A stretch of DNA of 64,000 nt from JAIVJM01 sp963816985 (GTDB lineage: Bacteria > Acidobacteriota > Blastocatellia > Pyrinomonadales > Pyrinomonadaceae), in the NCBI GenBank assembly GCA_963816985.1, contig CAWFMF010000004.1:1550001-1614000 (forward strand), read 5' to 3'. Position numbers and translations under genes: made by a program. A model generated the notes under the pieces. It searched no databases. It saw only the letters and a program-made list of their open reading frames with translations, and was not told the origin of the DNA. Of the stretch, positions 35,886-43,006 are shown one piece after another (positions within the stretch are counted from its first letter, which is position 1; each line of letters begins with the position of its first letter).

Positions 35886-37232
35886 ATGAGCACCGAGAGA
35901 GCCAAAGAGACCAACGGACGTGGAGACGCACAAATGTTAAGACCGCAGCTTGCCGAGTTCATGCGGCGCATGGAGCCGAACTCCGTCGCCATCCTGCCGG
36001 GCGCGCGCGAGGCGACGCGCTCGCACGACACCGAATACCGCTTCCGGCAGGACTCGGATTTTCATTACCTCACGGGCTTCCCCGAACCCGACGCCATCGC
36101 CGTCATCGCGCCCGCCAAAGACGGCGCGCGCTTCACGCTCTTCGTCCGCCCGCGCGACCCCGAAAAGGAGACCTGGACGGGCCGCCGCGCCGGGGTCGAG
36201 GGCGCGAAGGAACGCTTCGGGGCCGACGCCGCCTTCCCCGTCGAGGAGTTCGCAGGGAAACTTCAGGAACTCATCAACGGCGCTCGTCATCTTTATTACC
36301 GCCTCGGCAACGGCCAGCCCGAACTCGACCGCGTGGTCATCGAAGAGCTTGCCCGGATGCGAATGCTCGGACGGCGCGGCGTCCACCCTCCGCAGGCCAT
36401 CATTGACCCCGGCACCGTGCTGCACGAGATGCGGCTCTTCAAGACCGAAGAAGAAGTCGCCTTGATGCAGCGCGCCGCCGACATCGCCTCGGAGGCGCAC
36501 CGCGAGGCGATGCGGCAAGTCCGCCCCGGCATGAACGAGTACGAGGTCGAGGCCCTCATCGAATACACCTTCCGACGCGGCGGAGCCTCCGGCCCCGCCT
36601 ACAACTCCATCGTCGGCGGCGGCGTGAACGCCACCATCCTCCACTACGTCAACAACGACGCGGAGCTTCGCGACGGCGAACTGCTGCTCGTGGACGCGGG
36701 CGCGGAATACATGGGCTACGCCTCCGACATCACCCGCACCTTCCCCGTCAACGGTCGCTTCAACGAGGCGCAGCGCGAAATCTACGAGCTGGTTCTCGAA
36801 GCGCAGGAGCGTTGCATCGAGATGGTCGCGCCCGGCGTCACGCTCGACGAGATGCACGAACGCTCGGTCGAGATTCTGACCGCAGGGATGGTTCGCCTCG
36901 GCCTCTTGAAAGGCGACCCCGCGAAGCTCATCGAGGATGGCGAGTACAAGAAGTTCTACATGCACCGCCTCGGCCACTACCTCGGCCTCGACGTTCACGA
37001 CGCGGGCCGCTACCACCTCGACGGCGAGCCGCGCCCCGTCGAGTCCGGCATGGTGATGACGGTCGAACCCGGCATCTACATCGCCGAGGACGCCGAGGGC
37101 GTGCCCGACAAGTACCTCGGCATCGGCGTCCGCATCGAGGACGACATCCTCGTCACCCCCACGGGCCACCGCGTCCTCACCTCCGCCGCCCCCAAAGGCG
37201 TCGCCGAGATCGAAGAGCTGATGACGCGCTAA
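35886..37232 (+). CDS. pepP: Xaa-Pro aminopeptidase (aminopeptidase P)
   Basis: 448 residues from ATG 35886. The frame is open further upstream through the palindromic element, so this start is chosen by the family N-terminus (LAEFMRRMEPNSVAILPGAR). The metallopeptidase removes N-terminal residues before proline with two metal ions. Ligands visible are Asp in LLVDAGAEYMGYASDITRTF (two), His in MHRLGHYLGLDVHD, Glu in MVMTVEPGIYI and Glu in GVRIEDDILVT. An AP-P N-terminal domain (HDTEYRFRQDSDFHYLTGFP) is present. A TACAAT hexamer at 35874-35879, only 6 bases before the ATG, would give a leaderless or near-leaderless transcript if used as a -10 box. Confidence 0.95.
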   Translation: MSTERAKETNGRGDAQMLRPQLAEFMRRMEPNSVAILPGAREATRSHDTEYRFRQDSDFHYLTGFPEPDAIAVIAPAKDGARFTLFVRPRDPEKETWTGRRAGVEGAKERFGADAAFPVEEFAGKLQELINGARHLYYRLGNGQPELDRVVIEELARMRMLGRRGVHPPQAIIDPGTVLHEMRLFKTEEEVALMQRAADIASEAHREAMRQVRPGMNEYEVEALIEYTFRRGGASGPAYNSIVGGGVNATILHYVNNDAELRDGELLLVDAGAEYMGYASDITRTFPVNGRFNEAQREIYELVLEAQERCIEMVAPGVTLDEMHERSVEILTAGMVRLGLLKGDPAKLIEDGEYKKFYMHRLGHYLGLDVHDAGRYHLDGEPRPVESGMVMTVEPGIYIAEDAEGVPDKYLGIGVRIEDDILVTPTGHRVLTSAAPKGVAEIEELMTR

Positions 37233-37261
37233 CCGAGTCATCTAAGACAACTCCGACGCGG

Positions 37262-37359
37262 GCCGTCCAACTCAGCCGGTGATTCAAAACTCCCCGTGAG
37301 ATAAAGACCGCCCGGCTGAGTTGGACGGCGAGACGGGCGTCTTATTTGACGCCCGTCTC
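37262..37359 (+). terminator. Two successive hairpins after aminopeptidase P
   Basis: The first pairs GCCGTCCAACTCAGCCGG (37262-37279) with its 18-bp perfect complement at 37312-37329. The second, immediately adjacent, pairs GAGACGGGCGTC with GACGCCCGTCTC (37330-37341 and 37348-37359) over the loop TTATTT. The second has the shape of an intrinsic terminator but lacks a long U-run. Confidence 0.65.
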
Positions 37360-37458
37360 ACAACTCATTCAGCCCGCCTCGATAGCACGGCCTTCATCGT
37401 AATTTTCTTCGATTTGGTAGAATGCTGCCCGCCCACTTCGTTCGGACGGGAGAAGAGA

Positions 37459-37983
37459 ATGATGAGCGATAACGCTTTCGCACGTCCCGGCGGCGGCGAC
37501 GCGCCCGTACCGGGACGCCCGCGCGCGCTTGAGACGATTCTTTACGGCGGGCTGGCCGTCGGGGTTCTGGACGGGCTGTTCGCGCTCGTCTTTTACGGCC
37601 TCGTACTGGGCGCAAAGCCTCTGCGGATTTTCCAGTCCGTAGCGGCGGGGGTGCTCGGCAGGGCGTCGTTTGAAGGCGGATTGCAGACTTTCTGGCTCGG
37701 CGTCCTGCTGCACTTCGTCGTCGCGACGTGCATCGCCGCGGTTTATTACTTGGCGAGTCTGAAGTTGCCGGCGCTGATTAATCACGCCGTCGTCTGCGGA
37801 TTAATCTACGGGCTGCTTGCTTATCTGGTGATGAATTATGTCGTCGTCCCGCTTTCGGCCATCGGCCCCAGACCGACTTCCTTGAACACCTTCCTGCCCG
37901 CGTTCATCGCGCACGCCTTTGTGGTCGGGCTGCCGGTCGCGCTCATCGCGCGGCGCTCCGCTAAAGCGAATGTGCATGGATGA
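37459..37983 (+). CDS. Integral membrane protein, four transmembrane segments
   Basis: 174 residues from ATG 37459 (MMSDNAFARPGGG), with GGGAGAAG 3-9 bases upstream. The hydrophobic segments are TILYGGLAVGVLDGLFALVF, LGVLLHFVVATCIAAVYYLA, AVVCGLIYGLLAYLVMNYVV and AFIAHAFVVGLPVALIA. No catalytic or transport motif is recognised. It stands alone between the terminators at 37262-37359 and 38056-38097. A TAGAAT at 37418-37423 is a possible -10 box. Confidence 0.8.
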   Translation: MMSDNAFARPGGGDAPVPGRPRALETILYGGLAVGVLDGLFALVFYGLVLGAKPLRIFQSVAAGVLGRASFEGGLQTFWLGVLLHFVVATCIAAVYYLASLKLPALINHAVVCGLIYGLLAYLVMNYVVVPLSAIGPRPTSLNTFLPAFIAHAFVVGLPVALIARRSAKANVHG

Positions 37984-38055
37984 ACGGCGAGTAGATGTTG
38001 GCGCGCGCCTGCTCTTTCGGGGCAGTCGGTTGTTTTAGCGGGCGGGGCAAAAGAG

Positions 38056-38097
38056 AAGAGTCGGGGCTCGGTTGATAAAATCCGAGCCCCGACTCTT
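38056..38097. terminator. Bidirectional hairpin between convergent genes
   Basis: A perfect 16-bp inverted repeat (AAGAGTCGGGGCTCGG and its complement) surrounds a 10-base loop. It sits between the stops of the membrane protein (37983) and the convergent secreted protein (38141), with a short CTTTCA/AAAAGAG flank. Confidence 0.75.
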
Positions 38098-38140
38098 TCA
38101 GGCCGTTAAGCGTAACGGCACGGTGAGGTTTTGACGAAGG

Positions 38141-38788
38141 CTACTCGCGCCGGTACTCCTTCTCTTCCGGGAGCGGGATTTGTTCGGGGTCAATGGGGAA
38201 CTCGGCGGCCTTCCTGTCCTTGCGCAGACGCGGCTTGACCTCGCGCGAGAGTTGCTCGCTGAGGCGGTCAATCTCGGCCTCGCTCATGCGGGCGAGGTCT
38301 ACGCCTTGGGGGACTCGGCACTTGCCGACGCGGCGCAGGCGAGTGTTGCCGAAGCCGATGGTCGTGCCGTAGACGCCGGGCACCTCGCGCCACTCCGTCC
38401 ACTGGCCCGCGCCCTCGTCGCGCGGCGAAGTCCCGGCGAAGAGGTCTATGACCATCCCGTCGTGGCCGACGTTCGCGGCGTAGTCGCCGTGCATCAGGAG
38501 GCGGTCGCCTTCCTGCTGGTAGCGCCCGTTCCAGTCGGGGAACGTGTCGGAGTACCACGCGCCCGTGATGCCGCACGCCGCGCAACGCTTGTACGGGAGG
38601 AAGCAGATGCCCTGCGTCGCCCACTCCTGATGGGTCGCGTTGCAGTCGTCGAAGTAGGTGATGAGCCAGCGGTTGCCGCCGTCGAAAACGTTGGGCGTCG
38701 GCTGCGCGGCGGCCTGTCCGGCGAGCGCGACGACCGAGATGAGGAGTGCCAGCCCGTGGGTCGTTAACTTGGACTTGAGGATTCTCAT
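38141..38788 (-). CDS. Secreted hypothetical protein
   Basis: 215 residues from ATG 38788, behind AAGGAG. The signal peptide (LALLISVVALAGQAAAQ) is followed by NVFDGGNRWLITYFDDCNAT, then a Cys cluster (CFLPYKRCAACGITGAWYSD) that could bind a metal or form disulfides. Then follow WNGRYQQEGDRLLMHGDYAA and a helical C-terminal tail rich in charged residues. It looks like a single beta-rich domain. No family is recognised. Its leader (38789-39040) is long and contains hairpins. Confidence 0.75.
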   Translation of the reverse strand: MRILKSKLTTHGLALLISVVALAGQAAAQPTPNVFDGGNRWLITYFDDCNATHQEWATQGICFLPYKRCAACGITGAWYSDTFPDWNGRYQQEGDRLLMHGDYAANVGHDGMVIDLFAGTSPRDEGAGQWTEWREVPGVYGTTIGFGNTRLRRVGKCRVPQGVDLARMSEAEIDRLSEQLSREVKPRLRKDRKAAEFPIDPEQIPLPEEKEYRRE

Positions 38789-39241
38789 TTTTCTTTCTCC
38801 TTGGCAGTGACTGAGGTGCTGCGTATGAGGGTAAAAGGCGTGGCCCTCGTTGAGCGGGAAGGCGAGGATTCAAAGGAGCGTGAGTGCGAGGAGCAAGATT
38901 CAGTGCTGCCCGGATAGCAACGCATTTCCTGTTCCGCGCCGCCGCACGGGTTCGCCCCGTAAAACGCCGCCGCTTAACCTCGCTCGCCGGCACGGGTGAC
39001 TACTGGAGAGGACGCACCGGCCCCGGCGTGTCCTCTTTTGTTCACTGCGCGGGCCGCGAGTGAGAGAGGAAATCAAAGCGACGACGGTCTGACGGCGCGG
39101 CGGCGTTGAAGGGGGCTCCTCAAGACTTCTTCCGATATTTCGGATGTAGTATTGTTTGTCGCCGGGGCCCGCGGCGCGCGGGCGGTCTGGCCTCATCCTC
39201 GCATGGCGGGTTGTGGGTTTGAAGACGGAAGGAGTTTAACC
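38789..39241. other. Intergenic region with structured leader-like sequence
   Basis: About 450 bp between divergent genes. Hairpins include ACGGG-GCGAA-CCCGT (minus strand, near 38945-38960) and an AGAGGAC/GTCCTCT stem at 39006-39036. A palindrome TCCGA-TATT-TCGGA lies at 39131-39144, about 100 bases upstream of the next start. A riboswitch in the minus-strand leader is possible but none of the classes I know fits convincingly. Confidence 0.35.
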
Positions 39242-40072
39242 ATGCGTGCTTTCGCGCGGGACCCTAAGGCGGTCGAGGCGAGTGCGTTCGCCACGATCTT
39301 CAGCCGGACACACTTCGGGCGCAGAGGGGCGGAGGCGGGCGGCGGCAGGGGAGACTGGGCCGCCGCCGAGAGCGCCCGCTTCAATCACGACTTCAGCCGG
39401 ATACCCTCGCACGCCCCGGCGACGGGGCCGCGTTGGGATTACCACGAGCGGATGAGAGCCGGAGGACGTGAGCAGTTGCCGCAGCCCAAAATCAGAGTCA
39501 ACGGGCTCTCGGCGGCGAACGGCTCGCGGCTCGCGTCGAGGGATAAAAGCGAACTCGACAAGAGCGAGACGCCGTCTCTGGAAGATCAAGACCAGACCGC
39601 GAGCCTCAAGTCGCTGACGACCACGACGACCGGGGTAGACATCACGGTGGATGGGGTAGGGCTTACCTCTTCGCCCGATTACCCCGACGGCTTCCGCTGG
39701 ACGCAGACCATCGTCACGAACGCCGAGAAGGGCGGCCCGCTCTTAACCACGCCCGTCAACTACACCGACCCGAAGCCGAACGACGACACGAAGCCCTTCT
39801 ACTGGACGGACGCCGAAGAGGCGAGGTACGCGGGCACTTTCAAAGACGCGCCCTCGCGCAAGCCGAGGGCCGGGGGGACGGTCGAGTGGGACGCAATCCT
39901 TTCGCTCGTCGGCGTCAACGGGAAGACCGTCACGCGGTTCGACAGCATGGGTTACGGCTTCAGCGTGTCGAGCACGGGGGCCATCAGCCTCCACGCCGCG
40001 ATGACTCCCGGCGACGTGACCGACCACCTCTCGACGTTGAGCGGCGATTTCCCCGGCTGGACTTTCGTCTAG
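39242..40072 (+). CDS. Hypothetical protein with an eCIS-like NHDFSRIP motif
   Basis: 276 residues from ATG 39242, 8 bases after GGAAGGAG. There is no signal peptide. An N-terminal low-complexity half contains ARFNHDFSRIPSHAP. The string NHDFSRI is often seen in proteins linked with extracellular contractile injection systems and DUF4157 domains. The C-terminal half (VDITVDGVGLTSSPDYPDGF, then WTQTIVTNAEKGGPLLTTPV, then YWTDAEEARYAG) looks like a compact beta-rich domain. No tail-sheath, baseplate or ATPase genes are in the window, so injection-system context is absent. Cargo, structural or unrelated roles all remain open. Confidence 0.65.
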   Translation: MRAFARDPKAVEASAFATIFSRTHFGRRGAEAGGGRGDWAAAESARFNHDFSRIPSHAPATGPRWDYHERMRAGGREQLPQPKIRVNGLSAANGSRLASRDKSELDKSETPSLEDQDQTASLKSLTTTTTGVDITVDGVGLTSSPDYPDGFRWTQTIVTNAEKGGPLLTTPVNYTDPKPNDDTKPFYWTDAEEARYAGTFKDAPSRKPRAGGTVEWDAILSLVGVNGKTVTRFDSMGYGFSVSSTGAISLHAAMTPGDVTDHLSTLSGDFPGWTFV

Positions 40073-40109
40073 GCCGGGCTCGGAAGACGACAAGCGGAGG
40101 AAGAACGGT

Positions 40110-40565
40110 TTGCACGACGCGGACGCGGAAGTGACATTCAGAGAGGTGACGAAGGAGACGCTCCGCGAAATCCTGCTGCTCAAGGTGTCGCCGGAGCAGG
40201 AGGATTTCGTCGCGCCCAACGAGATTTCCATCGCCGAGGCGTACTTCTCGCCGGACGTGGCTTGGTTCCGCGCCATCTACCACGGCGAGACGCCGGTCGG
40301 CTTCGTCATGCTGGAGGCCGACGAAGCGAAGCCGCGCTACTACCTCTGGCGCTTCATGATAGACGCGCGGTATCAGCGCACGGGCGTCGGTCGCCGCGCG
40401 CTTGAACTTCTCTTCGAGCACGTGCGGGCGCGTCCCGGCGCGAAGGAACTCTGGACGAGCATCGTGCCGGGCGAAGGGAGTCCGGGGCCGTTCTACGAAA
40501 GACTCGGCTTCGTCTACACGGGCGAGGAGGACGAGGGCGAACTCGTCATGCGGCGCGGGCTGTGA
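40110..40565 (+). CDS. GNAT family N-acetyltransferase
   Basis: 151 residues from TTG 40110, which sits 8 bases after GGAGGAAG. It shows the fold landmarks of acetyl-CoA-dependent N-acetyltransferases: GFVMLEADEAKPRYYLWRFM, the acetyl-CoA loop YQRTGVGRRALELLFEHV, and the C-terminal segment GPFYERLGFVYTGEEDEGEL. It resembles the spermidine/diamine acetyltransferase branch, but the acceptor cannot be assigned. It begins 37 bases after the preceding gene, so it may be co-transcribed with it. Confidence 0.88.
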   Translation: MHDADAEVTFREVTKETLREILLLKVSPEQEDFVAPNEISIAEAYFSPDVAWFRAIYHGETPVGFVMLEADEAKPRYYLWRFMIDARYQRTGVGRRALELLFEHVRARPGAKELWTSIVPGEGSPGPFYERLGFVYTGEEDEGELVMRRGL

Positions 40566-40657
40566 AGTGGTCACGCGCCTTTTCAAAGAAAGTCTGCGGA
40601 GGGTTCGAGCAAGGAGGTCGTCGGAGAGACTGAACCGAAAAAGGAGAATGAATCTGG

Positions 40658-41521
40658 ATGCGGATTAAAGGTCAACTGGCTGTCGCTTTCGTCTTGCTCT
40701 CGGTCGCGTTGATGGCGGGCTGCAAGCCTTCCGTTGAAACGAACTCCAACGCGGCGGGCTCGACCGCCAACGCCAACACGAACGCGGCGAACACGGCCAA
40801 GCCGCCCGTCACCAAGTCCGACTCGGACGGCACCATCCCTTCGGGCACGGGCGTCGAAAAAGAGAAGCCCGCCGCCGGCAAGGGCAACGTGCAGGGCAAA
40901 GCCTTCTACAACGGGCAGCCCGCCGCCGGTGTCGAAGTGAAGCTCTGCGAGAAGTTCAGCCGCTTCGTCGGCGGGTGCGGCGGCGAGCAGTTCACGACCA
41001 AGACGGACGACAACGGCGAGTACTTAATCAAGGACGTGCCGCCGAGGATTTACGAGGGCCTGACCGTCAAGGTCTTCGAGACGCCCTACTACGTCTTCGC
41101 GACTGCGGGCATCGTCCAGTCGGCCAAGTACAACGTCGAGGCGGACAAGACCTTCTTCGCGCCCGACACGAACCTCTTCAAGCAGGACTTGAAGCTGCTC
41201 AGTCCGAAGGCGGGCTCGAAGATGGGGCCGGACGGCATCGAGGTGAAGTGGGACTCGTACCCGGACGCGGCCTACTACAAGATGAGCATCTTCGCCGACA
41301 GCGCTTCGGGCGCGAAGCCGGAATACGACTACATCAACCGGCGCGTGGACGGGCAGTCCTTCACGCTCGACAAGCCGCTCTCGCCCGGCTCCTACACCGC
41401 TAAGGTCGAAGCCTACAACGGCAACGACATCAGACTCGCTCAGAGTTCGGGCGACATCAAGTTCACCGTCACGGGCGGCGCGGCGGGAGCGGCGGCGGCC
41501 CCGGCCCCGGCAACGAAGTAA
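40658..41521 (+). CDS. Lipoprotein with carboxypeptidase-regulatory-like domain
   Basis: 287 residues from ATG 40658. The lipobox LMAGC (Cys at about residue 22) marks a lipoprotein. An Asn/Ala-rich low-complexity linker follows, as in surface lipoproteins. The beta-sandwich domain (GNVQGKAFYNGQPAAGVEVK, then TTKTDDNGEYLIKDVPPRIY) precedes a second Ig-like region (DGIEVKWDSYPDAAYYKMSI, then SFTLDKPLSPGSYTAKVEAY). The tail is Ala/Pro-rich. Outer-membrane or periplasmic location is expected. No enzyme motif is seen. Confidence 0.87.
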   Translation: MRIKGQLAVAFVLLSVALMAGCKPSVETNSNAAGSTANANTNAANTAKPPVTKSDSDGTIPSGTGVEKEKPAAGKGNVQGKAFYNGQPAAGVEVKLCEKFSRFVGGCGGEQFTTKTDDNGEYLIKDVPPRIYEGLTVKVFETPYYVFATAGIVQSAKYNVEADKTFFAPDTNLFKQDLKLLSPKAGSKMGPDGIEVKWDSYPDAAYYKMSIFADSASGAKPEYDYINRRVDGQSFTLDKPLSPGSYTAKVEAYNGNDIRLAQSSGDIKFTVTGGAAGAAAAPAPATK

Positions 41522-41620
41522 ATCGTCACTTTCAAGACCGCCCGCCGCTTCACGTCGAGGAAAAAGTAGCCGCGGATGAACGCGGATTCACGCAGATAAG
41601 AAATTGCGTGGGACTAAGGA

Positions 41621-41690
41621 GTCAGAACCGCCTGCGGTAGCGGGCGGGTATCGTGTGCGCCACCCGCCCGCTACCGCAGGCGGTTCTGAC
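41621..41690. repeat. Long hairpin, variant of the GTAGCGAGCGGGT family
   Basis: 29-bp perfect arms (41621-41649 and 41662-41690) around a 12-base loop. The arm core ACCGCCTGCGG then TAGCGGGCGGGT differs from the copies at 4794 and 32348 only by co-varying bases, so the stem is kept while the sequence has changed. It lies in a 260-bp spacer that also holds a degenerate 10-bp tandem repeat near 41572-41600. Confidence 0.8.
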
Positions 41691-41785
41691 CCGGATGCTC
41701 CCGGCATACTCGCCACTCTCCGTGGAACCTTCCGCGCGGAGGGTTCGTAAACCTTGAGGCTCTATCCCGGCCTCGAAGGCACAAA

Positions 41786-42845
41786 ATGAAACGAACCCTC
41801 GCGCTCGCCCTCCTCTTTGCCGTCACTCTCTGTCTCGGCTGCAACACACAGCCGCAACCCGCCGCGCAGCCCGCCCTCAAGGCGCAACTGCATCAGACGC
41901 TCGCGGGCCACACCGAGGTCGTGTGGCAAGTCGCCTTCAGCCCCGACGGGCAGTACCTCGCCGGTTGCAGCCCGGATAAGACCGTGAAACTCTGGCGCTG
42001 GCCGGAAGGCTCGCTCGCGCAGACCCTCACGCACACGGAAGGCGTCACCTCCATCGCGTTTAGCCCGGACGGGCAACTGCTTGCGGGCGGGAGCTACGAC
42101 CGCACGGCAAGGGTCTGGAACGTGCGCGACGGCACGCTCGTGCGGACGCTCTCCGGTCACGAAGGCACGGTCTGGTCGGTCGCCTTCAGCCCCGACGGCC
42201 AGCGGCTCGCGACGAGCGGCGAAGACAAGACCGTGCGGCTCTGGCGCTTGAGCGACGGCGCGCACCTTCAGACCATCAAGGGCCACGACTTGAACGTCTG
42301 GTCTGTGGACTTCAGCGCCGACGGGCGTTGGCTCGCGAGCGGCAGCTACGACGAGACGGCGAGGCTCTGGCGCGCGGACACCGGAGAGTTGGCGCAGACC
42401 TTTGCGGGCCACACGGAGGCCGTCGTCGAGCTCGCCTTCAGCCCCGACTCGCAGATGCTCGCCACGGCCAGCGACGACTCCTCCGTCAAGCTCTGGCGCG
42501 CGCGCGATGGAAGCCTTGCGCACACGCTCACGGGCGGCTCCGAGCACGTCTACGCCGTCGCCTTCAGCCCCGACGGTCGCTGGCTCGCCAGCGGGAGCCG
42601 CGAGAAGGGAACGCTGGGCACGCTCTGGAAACAGCTCGCGCCCGAAGCCTTCGAGCGGCGGCAAAGGCCAGACCGTCCGCCTCTGGCAAGTCAACGACGG
42701 CGCGCTCCAACAGACCCTCGCCGAACATTCCGGCGACGTCCACTCCGTCGCCTTCTCGCCCGACGGCCAATGGCTCGCCGCCAGCGGCTACGACAAGACC
42801 GTCAAAGTCTGGCGTCTCGAAGCCGCTCCGACTTCAAAGCCGTAA
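41786..42845 (+). CDS. WD40-repeat lipoprotein (frame break in blade 6)
   Basis: From ATG 41786. The lipobox LCLGC anchors the mature protein. Seven WD40 blades follow, for example HTEVVWQVAFSPDGQYLAG, HEGTVWSVAFSPDGQRLAT and HSGDVHSVAFSPDGQWLAA, enough for one complete propeller. The phase changes inside blade 6, between SGSREKG and GKGQTVRLWQV. About 59 extra bases, flanked by AAGG on both sides, separate these halves and shift the frame, after which reading continues to the stop at 42845. It probably serves as a periplasmic or surface binding scaffold. It lies 160 bases before the TIR-WD40 gene, which also carries seven blades. Confidence 0.8.
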
Positions 42846-43006
42846 GCGAGCCTCTTTAAGAAGGCCCGTGTTGAGAAGAGGGAGAGCCTTGCGGACAACA
42901 GAGACGCGGGCCTCCCTCTTCACCTTGACCCTTTCCCCCTCTCCCCCTGTAAACTCACCCCCGGCACGCCGCCTCCGCGGAACGAAACACTCACGCAGGT
43001 GAACCG

